Source: Accumulibacter jenkinsii
Lineage (GTDB): Bacteria; Pseudomonadota; Gammaproteobacteria; Burkholderiales; Rhodocyclaceae
Length of the DNA stretch: 64,000 nucleotides
Assembly: GCA_036625225.1 (NCBI GenBank)
Contig: JAZKUF010000002.1
Span: 186,001 to 250,000, forward strand
Reading direction: 5' to 3'
Shown: piece by piece, positions 32,498 through 44,676 of the stretch
Numbering within the stretch: position 1 is the stretch's first letter
How the letters are laid out: every line of letters begins with the position of its first letter
The notes under the pieces: generated by a model
Databases searched by the model: none
What the model was told of the DNA's origin: nothing
What the model saw: the letters and a program-made list of their open reading frames with translations, nothing else
Made by a program: the position numbers and the translations under genes

Positions 32498-33202
32498 ATG
32501 AACACGCCGGTCGAGCAGCCCAGGAGAGGACCCAGCCTGACTTTGCTACACAGCATCCCGATCTTTGCTGGCGTGCCGGACTCGCAACTCGAACAGATCG
32601 CCAAGGTGGCGTTTCACCGTCGAGTGCAGCGTCAAACGACGATCGTGCGCGCCGGTGACAGCACCGATTCGCTCTATGTACTGATCAGCGGTGGGGCCAA
32701 GGTGCTCAACAGCGACGAGGAGGGACGCGAGGTCATCCTGACCCTGCTCGGCCCCGGAGAATTCTTCGGCGAAATGGGGCTGATCGACGGCAGTCCCCGC
32801 TCAGCCGACGTGATGGCCAGCGAGACCTGCGAACTGCTGGTGATCACCAAGACCGACTTCAAGCGCTGCCTGGCCGAAAACTTCGACCTCTGTCTGAACA
32901 TCATGAAGAGCCTGGTTCAACGCCTGCGCGAAGCAGATCGCAATATCGAGAGCCTGGCGCTGCTCGACGTCTACGGCCGCGTCGCCAAGCTGCTGCTCGA
33001 CTTCTCCGAAGAAGAACGCGGCCAGCGCGTCATCCGCCGACGCCTGACCAAGCAGGACATCGCCAAGATGATCGGCGCCTCGCGCGAAATGGTCAGCCGG
33101 GTCATGAAGGATCTGGAAACCCGCGGCTACTTCCGGGTCGAGGAAGGCCGCATCGTCATCCTGGAAAAGCGCGAGCCTGCTGCCGTCGCTGCCAAGGCCT
33201 GA
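32498..33202 (+). CDS. Crp/Fnr family transcriptional regulator
   Basis: A 234-residue regulator with an N-terminal cyclic-nucleotide-binding-type beta-roll (LLGPGEFFGEMGLIDGSPRS, with the PxxEFFGExxLxxxxPRSA-like phosphate-binding cassette) and a C-terminal winged helix, LTKQDIAKMIGASREMVSRV. It has no N-terminal cysteine cluster, so it is not an oxygen-sensing FNR. The cassette resembles that of CRP, so a nucleotide ligand is possible. ATG 32498 is used because GAAGAAAGA precedes it. It may be transcribed with ftsK, 20 bases downstream. Confidence 0.88.
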   Translation: MNTPVEQPRRGPSLTLLHSIPIFAGVPDSQLEQIAKVAFHRRVQRQTTIVRAGDSTDSLYVLISGGAKVLNSDEEGREVILTLLGPGEFFGEMGLIDGSPRSADVMASETCELLVITKTDFKRCLAENFDLCLNIMKSLVQRLREADRNIESLALLDVYGRVAKLLLDFSEEERGQRVIRRRLTKQDIAKMIGASREMVSRVMKDLETRGYFRVEEGRIVILEKREPAAVAAKA

Positions 33203-33222
33203 AACTTGTCCATGGCGAACTG

Positions 33223-35856
33223 ATGGCCTTGCTGAACAAACTTGGGAGCAGGATTGGCTACCCGGCCAGAACGCCGAGTCCGCTGCCGGAGAAGATCGCG
33301 GTCCTGCTGGAGGAAGCGCGCTGGCTGTTGCTGATCGTCGTCGCCAGCTTCCTCGCGCTCTCCCTCTGGGGCTACCATCAGGCGGACCCCGGCTGGTCGC
33401 ACGCCGTTGAGGCCAGTGCGCTGCACAATCCGGCGGGGCGCAGCGGCGCCTGGCTCGCCGACCTGATGCTTTACGTCTTCGGTCTTTCCGCCTGGTGGTG
33501 GATCGTCCTGCTGCTGGTCTTTGTCTGGTGGGGATACCGACGCCTCGACGCCCCGCGCAGCAGCGACCGCCGCCCGCTCCTGATTGCCCTCGCCGGTTTT
33601 GTCGTCCTGCTGGTCGCCAGCAGCGGCCTCGAAAACCTGCGCTTCTATACCGTCAAGGCCACCCTGCCGACAGGACCCGGTGGCGTCATGGGCATCGAAC
33701 TTGGCGCCGTCGCCGTCCGCTATCTGGGTTACACGGGCGCTACGCTGGCGCTTTTCGCCATGCTCGTACTCGGCTGGAGCCTGTTCTCCGGGATGTCCTG
33801 GCTGAGTGCTGCCGAACGTATCGGCGCCGCCCTCGAAGGCTCAGTCGCCGTCGTGCGCAAGCTTCTTGAACGTTGGCAGGACCGCCGCATCGGTCGCGAG
33901 GTCGCGCGTGAGCGCGAGGCGGTGGTGGAAGTCGAAAAGAAGCGCAGCGAAACCCTTGATCCGACCCTGAGCGAGCAGCCGATCGCGACCGCCACCGCAC
34001 CGTCCAGAGCCGGCAAGCGCGGCAAACACCAGGAACCGACCCTGAGTGATTCGCCGGCAGCGATCGTGAGCGCGCAGCCCGGGCAAGCGCACCCGGAAAA
34101 CCACGAACCGACGCTGAGCGAGGCGCCGCTGGCAGTCGCACCGCCACCGCCAGAAAAACCCTGCCAGGAAGACCACGAACCGACGCTGAAGGAAGTGCCA
34201 CTGGCGGTCGCGACAGCGCAGCCTCCAGCGAAAGCGCACCATGAAGACCCCGACCCCGCTGTGAACGAGACGCCGGTAGCCGTCGCACTCCCGCCGCTGC
34301 CGGCGAAAATCGAACCGCGGGCAAGCGCCCCGGTACGGCCGCCACTGCCGCTGGCAACGGTCGGCGAAGGAAGCGCCCTGCCGCCTCTCGATCTGCTCGA
34401 ATCGGCATCGCTGCAGACAGACCGCGTCAGTCCCGAAACGCTCGAATCCACCTCGCGTCTGATCGAGCGCAAGCTTGCCGACTTCGGCGTCCAGGTGGCG
34501 GTCATTGCGGCGTATCCGGGCCCGGTGATCACGCGTTACGAGATCGAACCCGCAGTCGGCGTCAAGGGCGCGCAGATCCTCAATCTCGCCAAGGATCTGG
34601 CGCGCTCGCTGTCAATGGTGTCGGTGCGCGTCGTCGAGACCGTGCCGGGCAAGTCGTCGATGGCGCTCGAACTGCCGAACCCCAAGCGACAGATGGTCCG
34701 CCTGCTCGAGATCATCGCCAGCAATGAATACAACGACATGAAGTCGGCGCTGACGATGACCCTGGGCAAGGACATCGGCGGCCAGCCGCTGGTCGTCGAT
34801 CTCGCCAGGATGCCGCATCTGCTGGTCGCCGGGACGACCGGTTCGGGCAAATCGGTCGGCATCAACGCGATGATCCTCTCGCTGCTCTACAAGGCCGGGC
34901 CGGACGAGGTGCGCCTGATTCTGGTTGACCCCAAGATGCTCGAACTGTCGATCTACGAGGGCATCCCGCACCTGCTGGCGCCGGTGGTGGTCGACATGAA
35001 ACACGCCGCCAACGCGCTCAACTGGTGCGTGGGCGAGATGGACAAGCGTTACAAGCTGATGTCGGCAATGGGCGTACGTAATCTCGCGAGCCTCAATCAA
35101 CGCATCCGTGACGCCGAGAAGAGCGGCGAGAAGATCCCCAACCCGGTTTCGCTGACCCCGGATACGCCCGAACCGCTGACGAACCTGCCGTTCATCGTCG
35201 TCGTCATCGACGAACTCGCCGATCTGATGATGGTTTCCGGCAAGACCGTCGAGCAGTTGATCGCCCGCCTCGCGCAGAAGGCGCGAGCTTCGGGGATCCA
35301 CCTGATTCTCGCCACCCAGCGGCCCTCGGTAGACGTCATTACCGGCCTGATCAAGGCCAACATCCCGACCCGGATCTCGTTCCAGGTGTCGTCAAAGATC
35401 GACTCGCGAACCGTCCTCGACCAGATGGGCGCCGAAGCCCTGCTCGGGCAGGGCGACATGCTCTACCTCGCACCGGGGACCGGTTATCCGACCCGCGTCC
35501 ACGGCGCTTTTGTCGCCGACGAGGAAGTGCATCGGGTGGTCGATTACCTGAAGAAGACGGGGACGCCGGATTATGTCGACGGCGTCCTCTCCGGCGGCGG
35601 CGGCGATGACGACGGCGAAGGCGGCGGCGAGAACGGCGGCCTCGATCCCGACGGCGAAGCCGACCCGGTCTATGACCAGGCGGTCGAGGTCGTGCTGAAG
35701 AATCGCCGGGCATCGATTTCACTGGTTCAGCGCCATCTGCGCATCGGCTACAACCGATCGGCGCGTTTGATCGAAGCGATGGAAAAAGCCGGCATCGTGT
35801 CTTCGATGGACGCCCGTGGCGGCCGCGAAGTCCTCGCCCGCCGGGAGGAAGAATGA
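33223..35856 (+). CDS. ftsK: DNA translocase FtsK
   Basis: An 877-residue septal DNA pump that resolves chromosome dimers at division. The N-terminal 200 residues contain four membrane helices. Residues about 240-350 form a Pro/Ala/Glu-rich linker with repeated blocks such as HEPTLSEAPLAVA, HEPTLKEVPLAVA and DPAVNETPVAVA. The motor has Walker A AGTTGSGKSVGINAM near residue 540 and Walker B PFIVVVIDELADLMM; the C-terminal winged gamma domain (NRRASISLVQRHLRIGYNRS) binds KOPS sites. An acidic Gly-rich stretch (GGGGDDDGEGGGENGG) separates motor and gamma domain. Its stop overlaps the lolA start. Confidence 0.94.
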   Translation: MALLNKLGSRIGYPARTPSPLPEKIAVLLEEARWLLLIVVASFLALSLWGYHQADPGWSHAVEASALHNPAGRSGAWLADLMLYVFGLSAWWWIVLLLVFVWWGYRRLDAPRSSDRRPLLIALAGFVVLLVASSGLENLRFYTVKATLPTGPGGVMGIELGAVAVRYLGYTGATLALFAMLVLGWSLFSGMSWLSAAERIGAALEGSVAVVRKLLERWQDRRIGREVAREREAVVEVEKKRSETLDPTLSEQPIATATAPSRAGKRGKHQEPTLSDSPAAIVSAQPGQAHPENHEPTLSEAPLAVAPPPPEKPCQEDHEPTLKEVPLAVATAQPPAKAHHEDPDPAVNETPVAVALPPLPAKIEPRASAPVRPPLPLATVGEGSALPPLDLLESASLQTDRVSPETLESTSRLIERKLADFGVQVAVIAAYPGPVITRYEIEPAVGVKGAQILNLAKDLARSLSMVSVRVVETVPGKSSMALELPNPKRQMVRLLEIIASNEYNDMKSALTMTLGKDIGGQPLVVDLARMPHLLVAGTTGSGKSVGINAMILSLLYKAGPDEVRLILVDPKMLELSIYEGIPHLLAPVVVDMKHAANALNWCVGEMDKRYKLMSAMGVRNLASLNQRIRDAEKSGEKIPNPVSLTPDTPEPLTNLPFIVVVIDELADLMMVSGKTVEQLIARLAQKARASGIHLILATQRPSVDVITGLIKANIPTRISFQVSSKIDSRTVLDQMGAEALLGQGDMLYLAPGTGYPTRVHGAFVADEEVHRVVDYLKKTGTPDYVDGVLSGGGGDDDGEGGGENGGLDPDGEADPVYDQAVEVVLKNRRASISLVQRHLRIGYNRSARLIEAMEKAGIVSSMDARGGREVLARREEE

Positions 35857-36470
35857 GCATTCGCCGTACCCTCTTCACCGTCGCCTGCCTGCTGACGGCG
35901 CATGTGGTCAGCGCCGGCGCGATCGACAAGCTGCAGCGCTTTCTCGACACGACCAAAACCGTGCGGGCCGATTTCGCGCAGACGGTGGTCGCCCGCAACG
36001 GCAGTCGGGCGCAGGTCTCGAGTGGCGTCATGATGCTCTCGCGGCCGGGCAAGTTCCGCTGGCAGATCGAGAAACCCTATCACCAGCTGCTGCTGGGCGA
36101 TGGCGAGAAGGTCTGGATCCATGACCCGGATCTGCGTCAGGTGACGGTCAGGAAAGTGGGCGCTGCGCTCGGCGGAACCCCCGCCGCCCTGCTCGCCGGC
36201 GACAATACGATCGAAAATGAATTCACGCTGCGCGAAGCCGGCGAAGAAGCCGGACTGGAGTGGCTCGAAGCGGTCCCCAAAGTGCAGGACAGCGGTTTCG
36301 AAAAGGTCCGCCTCGGTTTTGCCGGCAACGAGCTGCAGTCGATGGAGTTGCTCGACAGCCTCGGCCAGACCACCTTGCTCCGTTTCTCCCGTCTCGAACG
36401 CAACCCGCGTCTGGCTCCCTCGCTGTTCCGCTTCACCCCGCCGGCCAATACGGACGTCATCGGAGACTGA
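35853..36470 (+). CDS. lolA: Outer-membrane lipoprotein carrier protein
   Basis: A 205-residue periplasmic chaperone that ferries lipoproteins from LolCDE to LolB. Signal peptide TLFTVACLLTAHVVSAGA, then the LolA core: LQRFLDTTKTVRADFAQTVV, SRPGKFRWQIEKPYHQLLLG and VWIHDPDLRQVTVRKV. The four-base overlap with ftsK is the usual ftsK-lolA pair of proteobacteria. Confidence 0.93.
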   Translation: MSIRRTLFTVACLLTAHVVSAGAIDKLQRFLDTTKTVRADFAQTVVARNGSRAQVSSGVMMLSRPGKFRWQIEKPYHQLLLGDGEKVWIHDPDLRQVTVRKVGAALGGTPAALLAGDNTIENEFTLREAGEEAGLEWLEAVPKVQDSGFEKVRLGFAGNELQSMELLDSLGQTTLLRFSRLERNPRLAPSLFRFTPPANTDVIGD

Positions 36471-36585
36471 GCGTTTGCCGATCGCTGTCGACGGCGCTTT
36501 CTGCTGACGCCTGATCCCTGGCCTGGTCAGCGCAGCGTATCGGCGAGGATTCGCCTGCCTGCGCCCAGGCGCGGTGACTGACCCC

Positions 36586-36611
36586 CTGCCGGCTTCTTCA
36601 AAGGCCGGCAG
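36586..36611. other. Hairpin between lolA and glgM
   Basis: Eight-bp perfect stem ctgccggc/gccggcag with a ten-base loop. No U-tract follows. It lies about 180 bases ahead of glgM and could be a Rho-dependent or regulatory structure. The remaining part of 36471-36789 shows no gene. Confidence 0.4.
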
Positions 36612-36789
36612 ACCTTGCCCGCGAATGCACCTGAAGGCGACGCGCCGATCTCGCCCACAGGTCTCTGATCCGCTCATTGGACAAGGCTCCAAGTGGCCGG
36701 AAAAAGCCTTTCCCGATACAATGACAGGGCTTTCCAACGACGCGCCGAGCGTGCGCCTATCTGATAACCACAGCCTAGAAAGTGCCGCG

Positions 36790-37998
36790 ATGAAAGTACT
36801 GCTACTGACGCGAGAATACCCTCCCTACGTCTACGGCGGAGCCGGTGTTCACGTCGAGTATCTGTCTGGCGAACTCGCCAGACTGATGCATGTCGAAGTC
36901 CGCTCCTTTGGTGACCAGGACACCGTGAGTCATGGGGTACGGGTCAGGGGGTTCCCGTTCGGCAAGGGCAGCTTCGCCCATGTCGACAAAAAACTCAGCG
37001 GCGCTCTGGATACTTTCGAGGCCAACCTCGAGACCTTGAGCGAACAGATCGACGCCGATCTGGTGCATGTGCACACCTGGTATGCCCACCTCGGCGGCAT
37101 CCTCGCGAAAACGCTCTACGGCATTCCGCTGGTCCATACGGTGCATTCGCTCGAACCCCTGCGGCCCTGGAAGCGCGAACAACTGGGCTGCGGCTACGAC
37201 ATGTCGTCGTGGATCGAACGGACCTCGCTCGGCATGGCCGACGCCGTGATCGCCGTTTCGCAGGGCACCAAAAACGACATCCTCGAACACTTCGACATCG
37301 ATCCGGACAAGATCACCGTCATCTACAACGGCATCAACGTCGACCAGTACAGCCCGACCGACGAGACGACTGCGCTCGAAAAATACGGCGTCGATCCGGC
37401 CCGTCCGATCGTCCTCTTTGTCGGCCGCATCACGCGTCAGAAAGGCATCATCCACCTCGTCAATGCGATCCATTACATCAACCGCGAGGCGCAGATCGTA
37501 CTCTGCGCCGGGGCGCCCGACACCCCCGAAGTGCTCGCCGAGATGGAAGCGGCGGTCAAGCACGTTCGCCACGAAGGATTCAAAAATCTCATCTGGATCA
37601 AGGAGATGGTGACCAAGGAAGAGGTCATCGAGCTCTATTCGCATGCCACGGTGTTCTGCTGTCCGTCGATCTACGAGCCTTTCGGGATCATCAACCTCGA
37701 AGCCATGGCCTGCCGCACGGCGGTTGTCGCCAGTGCCGTCGGCGGCATCAAGGAGGTGGTCGTCGATGGCGTCACCGGCTTCCTCGTGCCGCTCGAACAG
37801 TTGCACGTCGCGCCTTTCGAACCGGTCAATCCGGACGCTTTTTCGCGCGATCTCGCGAGCGCGATCAACAAGGTGCTCGACAACCCGCAACTCGCCGAAG
37901 CAATGGCCGCCGCCGGCCAGAAGCGCGCCAGCGAGGTCTTCAGCTGGACGAGCATCGCGCAACAGACCAAGACTCTCTACGATTCCCTGGTGAAATAA
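36790..37998 (+). CDS. glgM: GT4 glycogen/maltose-1-phosphate synthase (GlgM-type GlgA)
   Basis: A 402-residue glycosyltransferase of the actinobacterial-type GlgA/GlgM family, which uses ADP-glucose to make alpha-maltose 1-phosphate or extend glucan. The N-terminal domain begins MKVLLLTREYPPYVYGGAGV and contains the acceptor region LVHTVHSLEPLRPWKREQL; the donor domain has VLFVGRITRQKGIIHLVNA and the catalytic ExxxxxE in SIYEPFGIINLEAMACRTAV. Start 36790 fits the family N-terminus; the longer open frame upstream does not. It is eight bases from glgE, so the pair fits the GlgE pathway for alpha-glucan synthesis. Confidence 0.88.
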   Translation: MKVLLLTREYPPYVYGGAGVHVEYLSGELARLMHVEVRSFGDQDTVSHGVRVRGFPFGKGSFAHVDKKLSGALDTFEANLETLSEQIDADLVHVHTWYAHLGGILAKTLYGIPLVHTVHSLEPLRPWKREQLGCGYDMSSWIERTSLGMADAVIAVSQGTKNDILEHFDIDPDKITVIYNGINVDQYSPTDETTALEKYGVDPARPIVLFVGRITRQKGIIHLVNAIHYINREAQIVLCAGAPDTPEVLAEMEAAVKHVRHEGFKNLIWIKEMVTKEEVIELYSHATVFCCPSIYEPFGIINLEAMACRTAVVASAVGGIKEVVVDGVTGFLVPLEQLHVAPFEPVNPDAFSRDLASAINKVLDNPQLAEAMAAAGQKRASEVFSWTSIAQQTKTLYDSLVK

Positions 37999-38006
37999 GG
38001 AGCAGC

Positions 38007-39968
38007 ATGATGGTTCCGCAAGTGTACCCCCGTGTGGTCATCGAAGCGGTGCAGCCGCAAGTGGACGACGGCCGCTTCCCGATCAAGCGCGTCGTCGGCG
38101 AGAAGGTCTCGGTCAGCGCCGACATTTACAAGGAAGGCCACGACAAACTGGCGGCCGTGCTCAAGGTGCGCAAGGTCGGTGACCGGAAGTGGCGGGAATG
38201 CCCAATGGTTCTGGGCGACAACGACCGCTGGTACGGCCAGTTCAGCGTGAACGCGATCGGGCGCTGGGAGTACACCATCGAGGCCTACGCCGAACGTTAC
38301 CTGTCGTGGGCGGACGAAATCGGCAAGAAGAATGTCCCGGGGGCCAACCTCAGCAGCGAACTGCTCGAAGGACTGGTGATCCTCAAGAAGTCGGCCGCCG
38401 TCGCCCAGGGGGGCGATCGCACCCGCATGAACGGCGTCATCGGCGCCATGGAGAGCGCGCTCGCGGTCGACGAACAGCAGGGCGCCCTCGATCTCGGCAT
38501 TGGCAGCGTCATGCGCAGCATGATGGCGAACTACCCCGACCGCAGCGAAGGGTACGAACTGACACCGGCGCTGCCGATCATGGTCAATCGGCCCGTTACC
38601 CGTTTTGCCGCCTGGTACGAGTTCTTCCCGCGTTCGCAGGGCAGCCTGCCCTACCGGCACGGCAATCTGCAGGACTGCATTCGCCGGCTGCGCGAAATCA
38701 GGGCAATGGGCTTCGACGTCATCTACCTGCCACCGATTCACCCGATCGGTCACAGCTTCCGCAAAGGCAGGAACAACAGCCTGGTCGCCGTTCCCGGCGA
38801 CGTCGGCAGCCCGTGGGCCATCGGCAACGAGCATGGAGGCCACATGGCGCTCGAGCCGCAGCTCGGCACCTGGGATGACTGGGATCAGTTCGTCACTGCC
38901 TGCCGCGAGTCCGGCATCGAGATTGCCCTCGACTACGTGATGAACTGCTCACCCGACCACCCTTACGTCGCAGCGCACCCCGACTGGTTTTTCCATCGCC
39001 CGGACGGATCGATCAAGTACGCCGAAAACCCGCCGAAGAAATACCAGGACGTCTACCCGCTCAACTTCGGCACCACCGACCGCGAGGGCCTGTGGCAGGA
39101 GATGCTCAAGATCTTCCTCTTCTGGGTCGGCAAGGGCGTGACCACCTTCCGGGTCGACAACCCCCACACCAAGCCGGTGCCGTTCTGGGAATGGGTGATC
39201 GGCGAAGTGCACCGGCAGCACCCGGAAGTGATCTTCCTTGCCGAGGCCTTCACCAAACCGAAAATGATGCGCATGCTGGCGAAAGTCGGTTTCGCCCAGT
39301 CCTACACCTACTTCACCTGGCGCAACCACAAGCACGACCTGACCGAGTACGTCAGCGAACTGACCGGCAGCGAGATGAAGGAGTACTTCACCGGCAACTT
39401 CTTCGCCAACACTCCGGACATCCTGCCACCGATTCTGCAATATGGCGGCCGGCCGGCGTTCATCATGCGCGCCGTGCTCGCGGCCACCCTGTCAGGCGTC
39501 TATGGCATCTACAGCGGCTACGAGCTGTGCGAGAGCGAAGCCATTCCAGGCAAGGAGGAATACCTCGACTCGGAGAAATACGAGATCAAGGTCCGCGACT
39601 GGAAAGCCCCGGGCAACATCGTCGACGTGATCACCCGCATCAACCAGATCCGGCGTGATTCGCCGGCACTGCAGACCTACAACAACGTCCTCTTCCTGAC
39701 CATCGACAGCCCCCAGTTGCTCGCCTACGTCAAGATGACCGAGGACCGTTCGGACATCGTCGTCTGCGTGGTCAACCTCGACCCGTTCCACAAGCACTTC
39801 GGGATGCTGCACCTGCCGCTGGGCACTTTCGGCATTGACGAGGACGAGCAATTCCAGGCGCACGACCTGCTCTCCGACGAACGCTACCGCTGGCGCGGTC
39901 CGACCGCCTACGTCGAACTCAGCCCGAGCACCAAGATGGCGCACATCATCAAGATCCGGCGCTGGTAG
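38007..39968 (+). CDS. glgE: Alpha-1,4-glucan:maltose-1-phosphate maltosyltransferase
   Basis: A 653-residue GH13 subfamily 3 enzyme that adds maltose units from maltose 1-phosphate to alpha-glucan. An N-terminal beta domain (GEKVSVSADIYKEGHDKLAA) precedes the barrel. Barrel motifs: DVIYLPPIHPIGHSFRKGRN, EIALDYVMNCSPDHPY, the nucleophile Asp near residue 382 in TTFRVDNPHTKPVPFWEW and the acid/base Glu near 411 in VIFLAEAFTKPKMMRML. These are the signature motifs separating GlgE from amylases. Length matches the family. AAGGAGC precedes the tandem ATG codons at 38007 and 38010. Confidence 0.93.
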   Translation: MMVPQVYPRVVIEAVQPQVDDGRFPIKRVVGEKVSVSADIYKEGHDKLAAVLKVRKVGDRKWRECPMVLGDNDRWYGQFSVNAIGRWEYTIEAYAERYLSWADEIGKKNVPGANLSSELLEGLVILKKSAAVAQGGDRTRMNGVIGAMESALAVDEQQGALDLGIGSVMRSMMANYPDRSEGYELTPALPIMVNRPVTRFAAWYEFFPRSQGSLPYRHGNLQDCIRRLREIRAMGFDVIYLPPIHPIGHSFRKGRNNSLVAVPGDVGSPWAIGNEHGGHMALEPQLGTWDDWDQFVTACRESGIEIALDYVMNCSPDHPYVAAHPDWFFHRPDGSIKYAENPPKKYQDVYPLNFGTTDREGLWQEMLKIFLFWVGKGVTTFRVDNPHTKPVPFWEWVIGEVHRQHPEVIFLAEAFTKPKMMRMLAKVGFAQSYTYFTWRNHKHDLTEYVSELTGSEMKEYFTGNFFANTPDILPPILQYGGRPAFIMRAVLAATLSGVYGIYSGYELCESEAIPGKEEYLDSEKYEIKVRDWKAPGNIVDVITRINQIRRDSPALQTYNNVLFLTIDSPQLLAYVKMTEDRSDIVVCVVNLDPFHKHFGMLHLPLGTFGIDEDEQFQAHDLLSDERYRWRGPTAYVELSPSTKMAHIIKIRRW

Positions 39969-40031
39969 CAGGCAAACCGACGCGCGACCGCAAAAGAACG
40001 CGTCGAGGCCAGCGCAGGCTTACCTCAGACA

Positions 40032-40067
40032 CGCGGGCCGGACCGGCAGCGATCCGGCCCGCGTTTT
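40032..40067 (+). terminator. Strong Rho-independent terminator after glgM-glgE
   Basis: Perfect 11-bp stem cgcgggccgga/tccggcccgcg (40032-40042, 40053-40063) with a ten-base loop, then ttttgtt. It lies between the convergent glgE and glgP genes; the U-tract serves the plus strand only. Confidence 0.9.
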
Positions 40068-40103
40068 GTTCGCCACTGACCCGGAAAAGCTTGCCTGCCG
40101 GTC

Positions 40104-42683
<2,580 letters not shown>

Positions 42684-42741
42684 GTCAACACTCCTCGCGA
42701 TTTTCCTGTTCAACTTCGTATGAGAAATGGTGAATCCATGT

Positions 42742-42758
42742 CTAGCGACTCACGCTAG
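42742..42758 (-). promoter_or_regulatory. Inverted repeat in the glgP leader
   Basis: ctagcg-actca-cgctag: six-bp arms around five bases, placed just downstream of the predicted -10 box. It could be an operator or a small RNA stem; no regulator is identified. Confidence 0.4.
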
Positions 42759-42765
42759 CGGCGAG

Positions 42766-42794
42766 TCTATAGCATTGTAAGAAACTGCGCGCAA
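42766..42794 (-). promoter_or_regulatory. Candidate glgP promoter
   Basis: On the minus strand TTGCGC and TATAGA (5/6 to consensus) are separated by 17 bases and lie about 83 bases upstream of the glgP start codon. Confidence 0.45.
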
Positions 42795-42914
42795 GACGGG
42801 TTTTCAGTTTTTTTGGTTTGCCCACGAGGCCGCTGGCGACCCCAATTCAGGCAACAGAACGCCGCCGCACTGCCCGTGCGGCGGCGCCATGGGAGGGTGC
42901 CGAGCGAGCTGCGG

Positions 42915-44663
42915 CTAGCGCTTCTTCATCGCCGGCAGATCGGTGCACACCCCTTCATAGACCTCGGCCGCCATCCCGACCGACTCCCCGAGCGTCGGGT
43001 GCGGGTGGATGGTGTGGCCGATGTCGGTCGCGTCGCAGCCCATTTCGATCGCCAGACACACTTCGCTGATCAGGTCGCCGGCTTCGCTACCGACGATGCT
43101 GCCGCCGATGATGCGGTGCGTCTCTTCGTCGAAGATCAGTTTGGTGAAGCCCTCCTCGCGGCCGTTGGCCAGGGCACGGCCCGACGCTGCCCAGGGGAAG
43201 ACACTCTTGCCGTACTTGATGCCTTCGGCCCGGCATTGCTCTTCGGTCTTGCCGGCCCAGGCGATCTCCGGATCGGTATAGGCGACCGACGGGATCTGCA
43301 GAGCGTCGAAGCAGCGTTTGCTGCCGTTCGCGGCTTCGGCGGCGACATGCGCTTCATGGACGCCCTTGTGCGCCAGCATCGGCTGGCCGACGATGTCGCC
43401 GACGGCGAAGATGTGCGGCACGTTGGTGCGCAACTGCCGGTCGACGCCAATGAAACCGCGCTCGTTGACCATCACGCCGGCGTTCTCGGCAGCAATCTTG
43501 CCACCGTTGGGCGAGCGGCCGACGGCGACCAGAACGAGATCGAAGACTTCCTTCTCGTCGTTGCTGTAGGTGACTTCGATTCCCTCGGCACGGGCGGTGG
43601 CGCCAATGACGCCGGTGTTCAACAGGATGCGGTCGAAGCGGTGGGCGTTCTTCTTCTCCCAGACCTTGACCAGGTCGCGGTCAGCACCGGGCATCAGGAT
43701 CGGCCCGAGTTCGACGACCGTGATCCGCGAACCGAGCGCCGAATAGACGCTCGCCATCTCGAGGCCGATGATGCCGCCACCGATGACCAGCATGCGTTGC
43801 GGGATCTGACGCAGTTCCAGCGCGCCGGTCGAATTGACGACGCGCGGGTCGTCGGGCATGAACGGCAGCGCGATCGGTTGTGACCCGGCAGCGATGATCG
43901 CTTTCTCGAAGCGGACGATTTTCCTGCCGCCATCGGCCAGGGTCACTTCGACATGATGCGGATCGAGAAACCGGCCAACTCCCTGTACGACTTCGACCTT
44001 GCGCCCCCTGGCCATGCCGGCGAGGCCACCGGTCAGCTTGCCGACGACCTTGTCCTTGTGCGCGCGCAGGCGGTCGAGGTCGATCATCGGCGCCGCGAAG
44101 GTGATGCCGCAATCGGCCATGTGCGCCGCTTCGTCCATCACGCCGGTGATGTGCAGCAGCGCTTTCGACGGGATGCAGCCGACATTGAGGCAGACGCCGC
44201 CGAGCGTCGCGTAGCGCTCGACGAGAACCGTCTGCAGGCCGAGGTCGGCGCTGCGGAAAGCCGCCGAATAGCCGCCCGGGCCGGCGCCGAGGACGAGCAT
44301 CTGGCAGTCGAGGTCGGCGCTGCCGCTGATCGCCGCCGCGGCCGCCGGCGCGGCCGGCTGCGGATTGGTGGCCGCCGCTGGCGCAGCGCTCGCGGCCGGG
44401 ACCGGGGCCGGCGCTTCGGCGCCGGCGGCTTCGATCAGCGCCACCACCGATCCGGTGGAGACTTTGTCGCCGAGCTTGACCTTGATCTCTCTGACAACGC
44501 CGGCAACGCTGCTCGGCACGTCCATCGTCGCCTTGTCGGATTCGAGGGTGACCAGCGCGTCGTCGACCCTGACCGTGTCGCCGACGGCAACGCAGAGGTC
44601 GATGACCGGGATGTCGTGATAGTCGCCGATGTCGGGCACTTTTGCTTCGGTGATCTGGCTCAT
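42915..44663 (-). CDS. lpdA: Dihydrolipoyl dehydrogenase (E3) with N-terminal lipoyl domain
   Basis: A 582-residue flavoenzyme that reoxidises dihydrolipoamide in the pyruvate dehydrogenase complex. Residues 1-80 form a lipoyl domain with the lipoylation Lys in LESDKATMDVPSS; an Ala/Pro-rich hinge follows. Then the FAD motif LGAGPGGYSAAFRSADLG, the redox disulphide GGVCLNVGCIPSKALLH, the NAD motif LVIGGGIIGLEMASVY and the C-terminal His-Glu dyad in GHTIHPHPTLGESVG. A lipoyl-bearing E3 is known in several betaproteobacteria and Neisseria. Last gene of the aceE-aceF-lpdA operon, 13 bases after aceF. Confidence 0.94.
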   Translation of the reverse strand: MSQITEAKVPDIGDYHDIPVIDLCVAVGDTVRVDDALVTLESDKATMDVPSSVAGVVREIKVKLGDKVSTGSVVALIEAAGAEAPAPVPAASAAPAAATNPQPAAPAAAAAISGSADLDCQMLVLGAGPGGYSAAFRSADLGLQTVLVERYATLGGVCLNVGCIPSKALLHITGVMDEAAHMADCGITFAAPMIDLDRLRAHKDKVVGKLTGGLAGMARGRKVEVVQGVGRFLDPHHVEVTLADGGRKIVRFEKAIIAAGSQPIALPFMPDDPRVVNSTGALELRQIPQRMLVIGGGIIGLEMASVYSALGSRITVVELGPILMPGADRDLVKVWEKKNAHRFDRILLNTGVIGATARAEGIEVTYSNDEKEVFDLVLVAVGRSPNGGKIAAENAGVMVNERGFIGVDRQLRTNVPHIFAVGDIVGQPMLAHKGVHEAHVAAEAANGSKRCFDALQIPSVAYTDPEIAWAGKTEEQCRAEGIKYGKSVFPWAASGRALANGREEGFTKLIFDEETHRIIGGSIVGSEAGDLISEVCLAIEMGCDATDIGHTIHPHPTLGESVGMAAEVYEGVCTDLPAMKKR

Positions 44664-44676
44664 GGTTTTCTCCCGA

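Noticed and set aside
32498..33202. Oxygen-sensing FNR
   Set aside because: The N-terminal iron-sulphur cysteine cluster is absent; only a general Crp/Fnr call is justified.
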